A DNA stretch of 64,000 nucleotides from Paraspadella gotoi (taxonomy: Eukaryota; Chaetognatha), in assembly GCA_051294375.1 (NCBI GenBank), contig CM119266.1, positions 6,837,431-6,901,430 of the forward strand, written 5' to 3'. The position numbers and the translations under genes are program-made. The notes beneath the pieces are model-generated. The model worked only from the letters and a program-made list of their open reading frames with translations, did not search any database and was not told where the DNA came from. This document shows positions 1-13,300 of this stretch, one piece after another (position 1 is the stretch's first letter; each line of letters opens with the position of its first letter).

Positions 1-33
1 TAATGATGAAATTAACAATGACGACGACGACGA

Positions 34-69
<36 letters not shown>

Positions 70-739
70 GATGATTGATGATGATGATGATAACGACGCT
101 GGCGAGAAGGATAACATCTATGATGCTCGATCCTCAAAAAAAAAAAAAAAAAAACTTCGATCTTTTTCTTTTTATCTTCCTCCTCCTCCTCCTCTCCTCC
201 TCCTCCTCCTCCTCCTCCTCCTCCCATTACTCCTGACGCGATCGGGTCAGGTCGCTCTCTCCCAAATTTTTTTTTTCGTTCACATCTTTACTTCCGCGAC
301 TCACCTTTTTCGTCGTCGTCGTCGTCGTCGTCGTCGTCGNNNNNNNNNNTATTTTTGTCAACCGAAATCCCGGAGAACCAAACCTCATTTTTTCTGCTCA
401 AACTAACGAATTTTGTTATAAATTACAAAACAGTTTTTGACTTTATTCATTTTCGCCGTTTGGAGATGATCATAAACCATATTTTTTGTCATCTTTTAAA
501 AAATCAAAACATTTATGAAGGATAAATTATAAATTTAATAAACAAAACTTAAAATGTGTATTTTAAATAAAAATTCCGCGACGTGAAAGTATATAATTGA
601 ATAATTGAAATTGGAAAGTAAAAGATTTGGAAAATTTGATTTTTATTTCGAATTTAATAATGCTAAAAAGTGTAATGAATTTAAACATGGTTCCTATCTA
701 TTTCATTCTGAAGTTTATATTTTATATAAATATATAATA
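1..739. repeat. Simple-repeat-rich non-coding sequence with a 10-N gap
   Basis: There is a (GAT)n run near 34-91, a poly-A run near 136-154, a (CCT)n run near 180-223 and a (CGT)n run that stops at a 10-base N gap (340-349). The rest is AT-rich. The open frames here are low-complexity translations of these repeats. I see no gene. Confidence 0.8.
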
Positions 740-805
740 ATAAGAGTTTTTATTCGAATGCAACAAGGTTGATTCAGTTCAACAAACATATAATATATAT
801 ATATA
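735..805 (-). mobile_element. Short LINE 3'-tail-like repeat
   Basis: On the minus strand this stretch reads CTGAATCAACCTTGTTG followed by an AATAAA-containing AT-rich tail. The same motif occurs at 16,640-16,690 beside a reverse-transcriptase-type coding remnant. A related piece (the TTCAGTTTAATCCCTTG motif) lies at 1,655-1,690. I infer a truncated 3' end of the same LINE family. Confidence 0.45.
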
Positions 806-986
806 TATAGATACTATATTCTTACCCTAAAGGATACGCTTTCACCTCCTCCTCTTTTCCGATTCGTATTTTCCTTTTTTCACTTTTCCTTTTTTTCCTT
901 TGCTTCTTTTCGCACCCGACTACGAATCCCCGTTGCTTCCACGAATAAAGTTCCATTTTTTGGCGCTCTGTCTCTCTCTCTCTCTC

Positions 987-1038
<52 letters not shown>

Positions 1039-1133
1039 CTCTCTCTCTCTCGTTAAAAGGGACTCATCTGGGAAAAAAAGAATTCTGGAAATTTTATCAT
1101 TCTTTCGGCGCCAAAGTAAAAAAAAACCGTACT

Positions 1134-1170
<37 letters not shown>

Positions 1171-2785
1171 TCTTTTAAAACTTGAGAAACAAAAATACCT
1201 TTGATCGCAAATGTTTCTGTTTGATGTTTTTCTTAACAAATTTTTTTTCCTCTTTAAATTAGATTTTAGAATCTGTAACAAATTTTCAACAGAATATTCT
1301 TTTTTTGAATTTCGTCCTATAATTCAAAAGATGTCTTAAAAACGAATTTTTTTCTGCGGTTTATAATTAAAACATACGTGTTAAACCAGCAATTAAAATA
1401 GTCCCAGACAATGCTGGACACAATTCTCACCGGGTCCCCTTAAATTTTTGTACTTTCAATTATAAAAATTGCGTCTTCATCTTCGCATCGATCTTCATTT
1501 TTGCGAAAGTCAATAAACGTCGCATCTTGAAACTTGTATATTTATGTTTCGTCTTTCTTCGTTTTATTCTTCTCTTTCTCTTAACTTTCAACTTCTTATC
1601 TTTGGGCAACATTTCTTTTCCTTCTTACAGGTTTTTACTTTTATCATCATCACAGTTCAGTTTAATCCCTTGAAAGCGATTTACATGTATTGGTGCGGCC
1701 ACTGGTTACTTTTATCATTATTTCTTTTCGTTTCTCTTCTACTTTTCTTATCATCTTTGAGTTCTTTTCTAATTGTAGGGTGGATTAAAATCTACCTACC
1801 TCTCTACCCTATCTCTACCCATTAGGGGCGCCGTAGGCAAGTTATTGGCTAAAGTTATTGTGCTAAATTAGGAACGGTTAATTAATTTATTTTAGAAACA
1901 TCATTTTATCTTTTCATAATCAATATATATATATATTAGATAATCAATATATGTACGCATTCTAAACTGTTAGATATCATTACAACGGTTACAGGTCCAC
2001 TGATATTAGTACTTAACAGTTTTGTTCCTCTCTTATATAATGACAAAATCAGGGCCTCGTAAAAACTACATCGTAAACAACAGACATCAAAATTTGGTCG
2101 GTCAGTTCTCCTCCCAAACTCAGCGACGCAACGAAAATCGATCGAAAAAAGGACGATTAAAGATAACGAGGATCGAAAGCGAAACGAAACGCGACCAAAA
2201 CTGTCAACAAAACAGATAAACAATACAAATAAACAAAACAAATAAATAAAACAAATGAAAAAAACAAATAAACAAAAAAAGGAGATTAAAACTTGAATTT
2301 GCTCGTTGGTCGCTTGATTATTTAATATAATATATATCATATATATATATCATGTAACACTTCTCGCTGAAACTGTCTCTGAATAAAAAAGCCCAGAATC
2401 GCGTAAACTGTGAAATGATTTTGGGAATTTTAAATTTCCAAATATTCAAGCCTCCAAGGCTGAAAATTTGTTGTAGTTTTCCCCAATCAATAGGGAATAT
2501 TATCATCGTTAATGTTTTGAGAATGAATTTCTTCTCAAGCGTTTGTTTGTGGCCTTTGGCTTCTTGCTTTACAGTTTTTATTTCCGGCCCCTGGTCTCTT
2601 GCCTCTCCGTTAGTTTCCGGCCATTGGCCTCTTGCCTCCCTGTAAGATTTTGGCCTCTTTCCTTCTCTCTTCTCTGTTTGATTCACTTCCTCTGATCTTC
2701 TTTCGTTTCCTTTGTGAAAATTTCACTTTTTTTAAAATCTAAATTCGCTCAAACTTTTCATATCGATTTTCGTGATTGTAAAATT
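806..2785. other. Non-coding AT-rich sequence with (CT)n microsatellites
   Basis: (CT)n tracts lie at about 968-1,050 and 1,135-1,170. Near 2,560-2,645 a short imperfect tandem repeats a GGCCTCTTGCCTC-like unit. Open frames are short and low in complexity. No gene was recognised. Confidence 0.6.
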
Positions 2786-2930
2786 CTGAAATATTATACC
2801 ACTTCATTGATATGGAAACCAGGTACTCTGGTAAGTCATTATTATCTTGTTAGAGTGTTGGAAGCCTTAATTCACCAAAGCCTGTCCAAAGTCAGGGGCA
2901 AGATAGCTTATTTATTAAATGAATGAATAA
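2786..2930 (+). repeat. Dispersed repeat family R1, copy 1
   Basis: This copy shares blocks with the reverse complement of 10,668-10,866. Examples are GAAATATTATACCACTT, an ATATGGAAACCAGGTA-like block, a GGCCTTAA-like block, CCTGTCCAAAGTCAGGG, and an end TTATTTATTAAATGAATGA. The shared end and opposite orientations suggest a short interspersed element. I found no coding potential. Confidence 0.6.
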
Positions 2931-3231
2931 TTTTTAAATTGGTTGTAACGATTTCAGTAACATTTCTTAAATTCACACAATTTTTTTATTCCAATTTTTT
3001 TTTTAAGATTCTACGATTTTCTTCTCCGGAAAGGACCGACTCCATCTTGATATCACAAAAAAGTTTTCTTGAAAAACTTATTTTAAAAAAAAAATTATAG
3101 ATTTGAATCTCATTTGCCCGCCTTCTCTTTTAATTGTTCTAAAGGCAGAAAAAAATAAAATCAGTTTCGCAGCCAATTATAAATTTAGGCTCCAATCCTT
3201 TTTTTTTGTTCGGTTATTTTTTTGTGTATGT

Positions 3232-3263
<32 letters not shown>

Positions 3264-4165
3264 CTTCAACCGGTCCAATTAACCGTCGAAATCAAAGAGT
3301 GTGGCTATCATCTCATCTTTCGTACTTAAAAAAAAAAATCAAAAAGTACTTTTCTCTCAATAACATTTCCGTTATTACTATAACCGCTACATGATATTCT
3401 ATACTTTTTGTTAATTGTATTATGACCTTTTCAAAGACGTCATTTCAAAACTTATTGTTTTCACTGATGACACTCGATTCCTTTGCACCTGGAGTCCATT
3501 ATGAACGAGGACGGCGACGACGACGGCGACGACGACGACAACTGCCCACTCACGCTAGTTTAAATGTTTCTGAAATATAAAATTTCATTTAAGATTCGTC
3601 ATAAATTCAGAATTAAAGACCCTTTTTTTGCAATCTACGTCAAATTACGTTATATTTCGTTGATGTACTCAGGATTCACTACTTTACCTGGTCGCACCTA
3701 CTATCTTTCTCTTCCCACGCCCCGATCTTTTAATATTAATTAAATTATAATTAAATTAAATGAGATTATATATAATTTTAATATAAAACTCTCAATGTTT
3801 GTCCAATGTCTGTATTATGTACTTCAATTACTTCACTGACATATCCATTCACTCATTCCTTACTACTTTTCAAACTTATCATCAATATTATCAATTCATC
3901 AATGATCCTTATTTTCACTTCCCCAGAGTGAAACGGCGTATCCTCTTTTCGATGTCACCGCCCCTCACCCTTGTCCATGCCACTCCGATTGTCTCCTTTT
4001 CCATGTCAACCACCTTCAACAACCGTTACCGCTTCAGACCGGCCGTTGACAGAGTTTTGGGAAATTCTTCTTCTTCAGTTTTCGAAGAGACGCTAAGTCG
4101 TAAAACTTTTTTCGCTCCGACTTAATATGATTAAAGAGGATACGAAAAAACATTATCTCTCTCTC

Positions 4166-4237
<72 letters not shown>

Positions 4238-4359
4238 TCTCTGCGTTTTTGTGTGACCGTTTGACTCAACGTTTCGTAACGACTCTCAACTGTCAAAAAA
4301 ATAAAAAAAAACTATTCTTTTTTTTAATTTTTCATCCAGAACTTTTTTCGGCTTCCATT

Positions 4360-4438
<79 letters not shown>

Positions 4439-5379
4439 CAGAGGCTTCCAGAGTTTACTCTTTTTTCGTCATCCAAATGATAAAATTCAAAATCGAAAAA
4501 ACTCATCTTTCGTTTGAATTTTTTTTGTTCGTCGAATTTAAGGGGAAACAAAAATTGATTTTAAAGCCAAAAAAGGATGTGCAAATATTTCTATTATTAT
4601 ATCGGTTTCAAAATTTTAATGTATTTATTTTTTTGAAAAATATTTTTTTTATCGTTATCTAAAAGTTGAAAACTCTAACTCAAGGCATTGTCACTGTTTG
4701 TAATGTTTGCGATATTTTTTTCTGATAACATTTTTTAACAGTTTGTGAGCAAAGACAATGTTCGGATCTGCCTACGGATAATATAATATTAATCTGATTA
4801 ATTAATTAATTAATAAGGATTAATTAATAGATTAATTAATCTAATAGATTAATTAATTAATGGAGAGTTATTATAATTTAGTATTCAGCTTGTCCATCAT
4901 CCGATGTCCTTAAATTGAGTCAGGCAGTGTTGTTAAATTTTGTTTTACATTTTTATCAAACAAACAAATATCCTCTATTAATCCGAGCAGGGCGGGCGAA
5001 GCCGGCGTCTGTGCTAGATTTTTTTTTTCGGTTTTTAGGCTTTCGGTCTCGCTTTTTTGCGGGGATATCATAGGGAAGTTGATATTTTCATATTATATGG
5101 CTTCTAATCATCGCAAGATCTTTAAAAATTCTCATTGTTTCATTATCAAATTATGGTATTTGTTTATGTTTTATTTACAAACAAAAACGTTTTTTAATGT
5201 ATATGTTCGCTCTCGTCTCTCTCTCTTTTTCTCTCGTCATGCTTCTTCTAAAAACGAGTTCCGGCTCTGCAGCGTCGTGTGCCAGGCTTCTTTCTCTCTC
5301 TCTCATCTCTCTTCTCTCTTGTTTTTTTGTTTTTTACAAAAAATTTTTTTGAGATATAATGGTGGGTTACGTAATGTAA
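2931..5379. repeat. AT-rich non-coding region with opposed CT and GA tracts
   Basis: A (CT)n tract at about 4,157-4,237 is followed about 125 bp later by a (GA)n tract at 4,362-4,438. The pair forms an inverted repeat able to fold into a long hairpin. Positions 4,797-4,860 are a TTAA-rich self-complementary tandem. Nothing here resembles a conserved protein. Confidence 0.65.
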
Positions 5380-7900
5380 AAAACGATGCCGCGAAACAGG
5401 GCGCGAACCCGGGTCCCTTTGGGTAAGAATAGGCTCACGCTACGTGCGGGCGCCTATAAGTAGCTGGCTTGAGGTCTTTAACACGCCGCTTAAGGGCTGT
5501 AGAGCTTCTCTCTCTCTGCTCGTCTTTTAAACTTATTATACGTATCGCTCTGTCTCTTTCTCTTTTCTCTGCAGCGGCTGTTCTCTCTCCGTCTCATCTT
5601 TTTCTGCTCTGCTGGCTCAGTTCGTCCTCTGGTTCTTGTCTCTGGTGCTGTGTGTGTCCTGTCCTATCTGTCCCGATCTTGTTTGCGTGATCGTTTGTTT
5701 TTTGAAGAAATTCTGCTTATTTTTTTCCTAACCTAAAAACTTTGTTGATTATTGCCATTGTATTCGCGGCGCTTTTTTTTCAATACACAGATCCATAGTT
5801 TTCATCCGAGGATTTTGCGTGGACGTTTATTCCTCTTTCTTGTTCTCTGCGATTGCCTTGTCTTTCTCTGCTTTCCTGGCTTTTCTCTGCTCTCTCTCTT
5901 TACTTTCTGGTCTCTGGCCTCGGTCTTTCTCTTCTCTTCATCTCTCGTCTCTCTGCTCTCGTCGCTATCTTTCCTCATACATCAGGCATTTGTTTGTTTT
6001 ATTGACTATGCATGCGGCATCAATGAATGACCATGCATCGTCAATCAAGTGAATGACAAGTCTATCGATACTGAGATGACTATCATCACAGGCAGTGAAT
6101 GACTATCATCGCATCAATAATTGATTATCAATCGGAATCAATAATCAAGTCCTAGTTAGCATCAATAAATTACTATTGACATCAATGCAATTAGGGTATT
6201 ACGCTCAAGTGCAGTTACTAGTACAGTGCCAAGCAATTTCGTTATCCGCGCATGAATTCATGTCGTTTTTTTTTTTTCGCGGTTTTTTTCATTATTTTCT
6301 AGTGATAGTGGGCTCGTGGCTCGATCTTGAGTCTTTTATAGATTTTTTTTATTTTAGTGTCTCACTGTCGTTCTCTCTGCGCGTCTCTATCAACCTCTGC
6401 TGCTTGTCTCTTCTGCACTCTCGTGCTCTCTCTCTCCTCTGCAACTCTGCTGCGTTTTCTCTCTCTGCTCCTCTCTCTCTCGCCTTTTTTATGCAGATAG
6501 CGAACGATGCCTTTATGGCTTTTAAAGGATTTTTTTTAACATTGCAATCTATTTTTTTTCAACAGGTGGCCTTCGATAGTTAATGTTATTTTTTTGCATA
6601 ATTTTTTCAACCTTGGCAGTTGCCGTCAAACTTTATTAACTAAGCTGTACTCACTCACTTTCCCTACCGGCTCACGAAAATTTGCAATGCTCAATCTATC
6701 ATGGGTTAAAATAAATAAGAAAGGAGTTCGACAGTAAATGTGACTCATATTTTTTTCTCTGAAACTCATCTTTCCACTGGGTACGTTGCACTGAAACTTT
6801 ATATTGCAAGCTTCGTCATAGCGTTTTTCCTACCGCACACAGCAAAATTGTTCGAACTCAATGCTATCCATGGCCGATTGACTGATTGAATTGGAGTATT
6901 TTATTGGTTAAAATTGAAGTAAAAGATGTTGTTACGTAAATTTCGAGGCTTGATGGGTTTTTCCATTTAAGACGTAATTGATCCACGTTCACACGATTCC
7001 ATCGAAATTTTGATAGTCGTCGCGCAGGCTTTATCACAGCACTTTGCCTACCTCACACACAAATTTAAGTTGCAATCCAACCAGGCACAATATTGCACGA
7101 GTTATTGGATGCTTTTTTTGCTAAGATGGGACGGGATGGGACGGATTGATTGGAGCTAATAATTGGAAATGTTAGTTGATTTAAGTTTATTTACTAATTG
7201 ATTAAGTTGAACTGATTAATTATTTGATTTATTAATGACAGATCCCTGCAGATACATTTAACATATAAAGGAAAAAGAAGCGATAATCAATTAGTAACGG
7301 TTTTTTGTGGTTTTTTTCCATTTAAACTGGCTTGCACTCAAACTATTCAATCGAAACTTGATTTTCCTGGTTCAACTCACACCGTTTCCTACGCCACGTC
7401 TAGTGGTCGTATGTAGGACTGAGACGTATACAAAATCAGGTCATCAGCTCCATCACTTCATGAGGGGCAATTGGTGGTTCATATGTGAATATAGTTTTTT
7501 TGGTTTTTTTCCTATTTAAACTCATTTTCCACTCGCCGAGCGATTCGCATCGAAACTTATATCCCAGCTCAATCACGGACAGCTTACGCGTATCCACACA
7601 GGCCGTAGCACCAGGGTTGGCGGCGCAAATTTCATTTAATATCCATCCATATCAGCGGAGTAATTGGTGTTTTGTTTGCTAAGGTGGGCGGACGGACGGA
7701 CGGCCGCAGTCTAGAGGCAGACGGATCGGATCGGACAAATCGTTTTTTGCATAATTTATGCAATAATTCGTATGTTTGACATGATAATTACGTGTGTGCC
7801 GGCGACAATATTGAGGGGGCGGACCGAGCGCGACCTGGAAAAAGTGAGTTATAAAAGTGAGTTATAGAGTCGGGATCTGACTGATAAGGGCGATCGGCGA
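5380..7900. mobile_element. Putative non-autonomous element with a tandem-repeat core
   Basis: Between about 6,735 and 7,690 an imperfect unit recurs about four times. It contains a TTTTTCCATTTAA block, a CGATTCCATCGAAA-like block and a CACACACAAATTT-like block. The right side (7,820-7,895) carries AAAGTGAGTTATAGAGTCGG, shared with repeats at 12,040-12,180, 25,060-25,110 and 51,590-51,720. Two tandem copies of the core unit in reverse orientation lie at 12,165-12,480. I infer one mobile family with a minisatellite core. Exact ends and target-site duplications could not be set. Confidence 0.45.
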
Positions 7901-9489
7901 CTATAAAAGTCTGAAATCCACAACAAAAAATTTAAATGATACATCTTTAATATATAACTAAATATCTCTTATTTTCGAATCAGCTCTAAAATTAAAGCAA
8001 AGAAATAAAAAGGTCGACATTTTTATTTAGGTTTCCATTTAAGTCTCCATAATTATGGCAAACAGAATTAATGGACCATAATTAACTCCAAATCGTAAAA
8101 TGTAAAGGTTAAATGTAAGTTGGTTTGATTTCTAAAATCTTACGAGAACTAGAAGGCGGATCGTAATAAAATGACACAAGAACCGAATTCAGAGTCAAAT
8201 TAAAAAAATGGAATTTTCGATTTTATTTTCGAATTTTTATTTCTTCCAAATTTTCTTCTTGTTTTATTTCATATTTTATTTGTTTAGTAAATTAAATTCG
8301 TTTTATTTGGTAAAAGAAACGGATTTTACACGAATTATTTTTTTATCGTTTTGTCAATAATTTTTTTTATTATTATCAACAGATTTAAGAAAAAAAAATG
8401 ACGCACATACATATTTAAAGTTCTTAAAACTCTCATCCATTTTAACCTTAAAAGATGACATATTCAAATATAAAAATGTTCAATATATATATATATACAA
8501 AATTTTAAATCTAAGAATCGTAAAATGCAGTCATACATATGTATTACATACACATATTACAGCATTTACATACTATAGTATATGTCAACACTTAAGCCAA
8601 AACTTAAAAAAGTCAATACTCAAATCATGACATCAAAACAAAACTACAAGAAGGCAAAAGAAATCATGAAATCAGAAAATCAAGATTCAGTTTTGTCATA
8701 AAATTTTTTTTGACACGGGACTTGATTAGATGACCTCGATACATTAATGATGCAGACGACCGAGGAAGACGAACGACGACGACGACGACGACGACGATGG
8801 CGCCTTTGAAGGCGCCAATGAGTTTGGTGACGAAATCCACAGTTTCTTTTTTACATTTCATTTACTTTTTTGTCGTAAATTATCCTCGAATTTCCGGATG
8901 GCACGAAACGCGTTGGTTTTTTGTTTTAATATATATGTAAATCTTTATATTCATCTTTCTATAGCATTTTTTCAATGGCTGATTTTCTCGATTTCGCTCT
9001 CTCCTCTCTCTCTCTCTCTCTCTCCTCTCTCTTCTCTCTCTCTCTTCTCTCTCTGTCTCTCTCTCTCTTTGCTCTCTCTCTCTTTTTCTCTCATGATTCA
9101 ACTCATTTTTCAACGTCCTTAACCCAAAATTTTTTTTCCGGCGATAAAAGAAAATAAAAATATATATTTAATTAATCGACGACAAAGTCAATGACCAAAA
9201 AATCATAATTTTTTTGTTTTACGACTCAGAAGTTTCATCAATACAAATAAAAATTAGACTAGCATTATAATATAACATCGAATTAAAGAAAAAAACTCTT
9301 ATGCGGTATTTAGATAATTTAGACAATAACATAGGCTAAAACTAAAATGAGATATAATCATTTAGTAAATTGAGACAATGACTTAGGCTAAACCTAAAAT
9401 AAGATAAATCATTTTCCTGTTTTTTTTTCTTTCGATCCGCGATTTATTTCTTCCCTCGAGAGAAAAGAATAAAAGACTAAAATGGGAAA
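7901..9489. other. Non-coding AT-rich sequence, (GAC)n and (CT)n tracts
   Basis: A (GAC)n run lies at about 8,768-8,797 and (CT)n blocks lie at 8,996-9,092. The remaining sequence is AT-rich without a plausible exon. Leu/Ser-only and Arg/Glu-only frames here are translations of the repeats. Confidence 0.6.
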
Positions 9490-10275
9490 TTAAAACGTTT
9501 TCGTCAAAGAAGAAGAAAATAGATAACAGGAAGGAAGACAGATAAAGGAGGAAAGAAAGAAAGATAGGAAGTGAGAAGAAAGATAGGAAGTGGAAAGAAA
9601 GAATAAAAACAAAGGAGAAAAAACTAGAAACTTGAAAAGTAAAATAAAACTAGAATAAAAAGATAAGAAGTGAAAAGAAAAGAAAAGGAAAGAAGAGATA
9701 AAAAAGTAAATAGTAGAAAAATAGAAAAGAAAAGAAAGAAATATGAAAAATAAACTAAGCGAAAAGAAAATAGAAAAGAAAAAAAGATTGGGAAAAGAAA
9801 AGAAACCAAAGAAAATAAAAAACAAAGAAAACAGAAAAAAATAAAAAGAAAAGAGATTGTAAAAATAAAGGGAAAAAATAAGAAATTAAAGAAAAAAAAG
9901 AAAGAAAGATTCATAAAGAAAAAAAGAAAGGAAAAAGAGGAAAAAAATAAAAGAAAAGAATAGAAAGAAGAAGAAAAGTAAAGAAGAGAGAAAAAAGAAA
10001 AGAAAAGAAGTAGAAAAAAAAGAAAAGAAAAAAGTAAGAAAAAAAGAAAAGAAAAGAAGAAAGAAAAAAAGAAAAGAAAAAAAGGAAAAGAAAAGAAAAG
10101 AAAAGAAGAAAGAAAAGAAAAAATAGAAAGAAAAGAAAAGAAAGAAAAGAAAAGAAAAGAAAGAAAAGAAAACAAAAAAGGATCATTCGTAAAGGAATGT
10201 CCGATACGAAAAAAAATTGGAATAAAAACAAAACAAAAAAGAGCGGGAAAAGAGAGAAAGAAAATTAAAAAAATG
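9490..10275 (+). repeat. Long homopurine tract (AAAGA-type)
   Basis: About 780 bp of the plus strand is almost only A and G, built from degenerate GAAAA/GAAAGAA units, most regular at 9,960-10,170. The open frames on the minus strand translate to Phe/Leu/Ser only and are not genes. Homopurine-homopyrimidine DNA of this length can form triplex (H-DNA), which is general knowledge and not shown here. Confidence 0.85.
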
Positions 10276-10667
10276 CTTAAGAAGCAAGCAAAAGCTTGTT
10301 TCTTCGGATTGCGTGCGAGGCGGGGTTATTTGGTTGAATAGTCGTCGTCGTCGTCGTTGTCTTCTTCTTCTTCTTTTTCCAAAACCGGTTTCAAATCAAC
10401 TCTAGCCATTCGAGATTTCTTCTTCAACATTTGTCTTCCTTTTAAAATTTCAAAAAGAAAATTCGAAAAATTAATTAATTAATTAAATGCGCAACTTGGA
10501 ACAGAGACATTAATGACGACGACGAAGACGACGGACGACGACGAAGACAAATGAAAACGAGAAGCGAGAAAATTCATCCGTCACATTTTTTTGCTCGACT
10601 CTTCGGTTCGATAGCCTTCGATGACTTTACGTTGGAGGATGAAATGAAATTTGTACAATCGATTTAA

Positions 10668-10866
10668 AAATCATCCATTCATTTATTAAATAAGTTATGT
10701 TAACCCTGACCTTGGACAGGTTGTGTCGGCTTAAGGCCTCCCTCCGTCTTACGAGACAGTATCATATCAGGATCCTGCAAACTTTCAATAAAGACTCGCT
10801 CACAGTCGAGTTCATTAACTCCCAGACTACCTGGCTTTCATATGAATAAAGTGGTATAATATTTCA
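10668..10866 (-). repeat. Dispersed repeat family R1, copy 2
   Basis: This is the reverse-complement relative of 2,786-2,930. It shares the CCTGTCCAAGGTCAGGG block, the TATTATACCACTT block and the TTATTTAATAAATGAATG end. It is longer in the middle than copy 1, so copy 1 probably carries an internal deletion. Confidence 0.6.
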
Positions 10867-11548
10867 ACGAACTGTTTGAATTAAATAAACACTCTCTTAA
10901 TTATTAGATATTTGTTATATTTGTTATATTTGTTATATAGTCGTTGGTGACTGCATTTCCTGCCAACTGTTGCGCGCATCTCTTCAATCACAAATGAAAT
11001 GAGTAATGCAATCAGCAGCCCTTGTCTTTCTTAAACCGTGAACTAATGCGGTCATTTTCTTAAATTCTTCAAAGCGACCGGAGCTATCAACTACGAACTC
11101 AAAAAATCTCTCGTTCAGACTTTTTCCTCCTGATTTAATATTTTGATTCTGATTTTTAATCGGATTTCCGATTCGGGATTTTCATTATAGCCCGATTCTT
11201 TGATTTTAATTTCTTAATTCTACTTAAAATCCCCGATTTTGGATTCGTGAATTAATTTATTCAAACTTGAGTGAAGGCGGAGACTTTTTTCGGATTTACA
11301 AATCAAGGTCGGATTTTAATTTACATAATTTAATTTTTGGTCTTGAAAGCAAAAATTTAATCGTCAAAAATGAAAATAAAATAAACTTTGATCCGATCAT
11401 TTAAATACCAAGCTTATCTATAATATTGCACATTGCACAATCACTTGCAAAATCGATCGTTGGATCAATCAATCTCAATCAATCAATCTCAATAAATCTT
11501 TGAATAAATAAAAAAATAAAAAAAATAAAAAAAAATTAAAAAAAAAAA

Positions 11549-11603
<55 letters not shown>

Positions 11604-11720
11604 AATAAATAAATAAATAAATAAATAAATAAATACAATCAATCAATCAATCAATCAATCAATCTTTCGCTAAATATCTCTTTTCCGACTGGCGACGAAA
11701 TTTCGAGAAATCGCCTCCAG

Positions 11721-11774
<54 letters not shown>

Positions 11775-13070
11775 CTCTCTCGTTACAGACTATCCCAAAT
11801 CCTGGGAGATCGTTACATCGCTTCTTGTGGTGTTTATGTTTTTTACTCTCTGATTCATGAATTCACTTCTTTTTTTTAACTTTTACTTTTTTTTAAATTT
11901 AAATTTTAAATTTTTTTGGTTTCATCCATTTTTTTTTTATTGTTGTTTTTCTGTTTCTTTCATTTTACATCATTAATTTTTCTTTTTATCGCGACAGCTT
12001 CTCTTTAGTCGGATATGCTTATCAGCAGATCTCGACTCTATAATCCACTTTGTCGGTCCGTCAGTCCGCCCTCTCAATCTTGTCGGTCATTCACTTAAAT
12101 CAGGTCAGAACCAAAAAAAACGATGACAGTCCGTCCATCCGTCAGTCAGTCAGTCAGTCAGTTGGGATCTAAAGTTTCGATGGAATCGTGCGAGTGGAAA
12201 TGAGTTTAAATGAAAAAAACATAAGTCACATTTACTAAAATCTTTTTACTAATTTTCACCCATAATTACTCCAATTAATCATATTTTGATAGATAGATTA
12301 AATGACATTTTGTGTGTGGGTAGGAGAGTGTGTGACAAAGCCGGATATAAAGTTTCTATGGAATCGTGCAATTGGAAATGAGTTTAAATGAAAAAAACAT
12401 AAGTCACATTTACTTTAATCTTTTTACTAATTTTAACCCATAATTACTTTAATTAATTATTTGATTAGTTAATTGATTAATTAATTAAAGTAAAAAAATG
12501 ATTCTATTTGAAAAAATTATGCTAGTTGAAAAAATGATTCGAGTTGAAAGAAGTTTGAACAAACAATGCCGGATCTGCCCACAATCAATAGACAAGCAAG
12601 ATTCAGATTCAGACAAGCAAAGATGTTTATGATTTTTCATAGGAATTTTAATATAATTTAGAAATCATGGAAAATCATGAAAACAAAAGACTTTTGGTTG
12701 AATTTTTATTCTGTTACTTCGTTGGATGTCATTCTTTCTTTCTCTTTTACTTTATCTCGGCAAAGACACAGATCTCTTGGCATAGCAAAAAATGGATATG
12801 AATTAGATTTTACAGATTTTTACAATACCAACTTTTGCGATAATGTAGTATGAAATAAATATTAGTTACCTTAGAGCCCAAGCATCCCACGATATTCGTA
12901 CGGAGCATAAGTGAGTGTCTGTTTGAAAAATTGGTAGGAGTTAAAAATAGTAAACAACATGATTATCAGGTATTATAAAAATATTTAAGCGAGCCGCGTC
13001 ATTATGCGCTACAAATTACAATACTGTGGCAGCAAGACTTAAAGCTGCCTCACTGCTGTCCGTCCTCAGC
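10867..13070. repeat. Non-coding: (AAAT)n, (CAAT)n, (CT)n and dispersed-repeat pieces
   Basis: (AAAT)n spans about 11,515-11,632, (CAAT)n 11,636-11,663 and (CT)n 11,728-11,780. At 12,040-12,180 lies a copy of the repeat whose mark is a GTCGGTCCGTCAGTCCG-like block. Two direct copies of a unit containing GGAAATGAGTTTAAATGAAA follow at 12,165-12,480. No gene is visible. Confidence 0.55.
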
Positions 13071-13074
13071 CTCG

Positions 13075-13300
13075 TCTCAATGGCTGAGCAGGCTAAATCA
13101 TCTCATTCCATCCGTGCGTCCCGGGTTCAATCCCTGGGTATCCCGGTTCTGGCTTAAAATGTGACGGTGCCGGTATAAACATGCCAGTGACAGGAGGCGG
13201 TCACTGAGGGTCCGCAGCCCCTACGCCAGTTGGTGAGATACCCCGCGCCCCGGGTATCACAGGCTATCCTCCCGTTGCCATAATACATTCTTTTTATACT
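13075..13300 (+). mobile_element. tRNA-derived SINE, family S1, copy A
   Basis: The left part has a perfect-looking pol III A box (TGGCTGAGCAGG at 13,081) and a B box (GGTTCAATCCC near 13,124) at tRNA-like spacing. A body containing GGTATAAACATGCCAGTGAC follows, then an end GTTGCCATAATACATTC. Copies at 15,565-15,845 and 38,378-38,622 share the body and the GTTGCCATA end. This supports a SINE rather than a functional tRNA gene. Confidence 0.75.

Noticed and set aside
5385-5470. tRNA-like block (GGGTTCGCGCCC on minus strand)
   Set aside because: It is B-box-like only; no cloverleaf could be folded by eye.
9490-10231. Long minus-strand frames rich in Phe, Leu and Ser
   Set aside because: They are the translation of a homopurine tract and not proteins.
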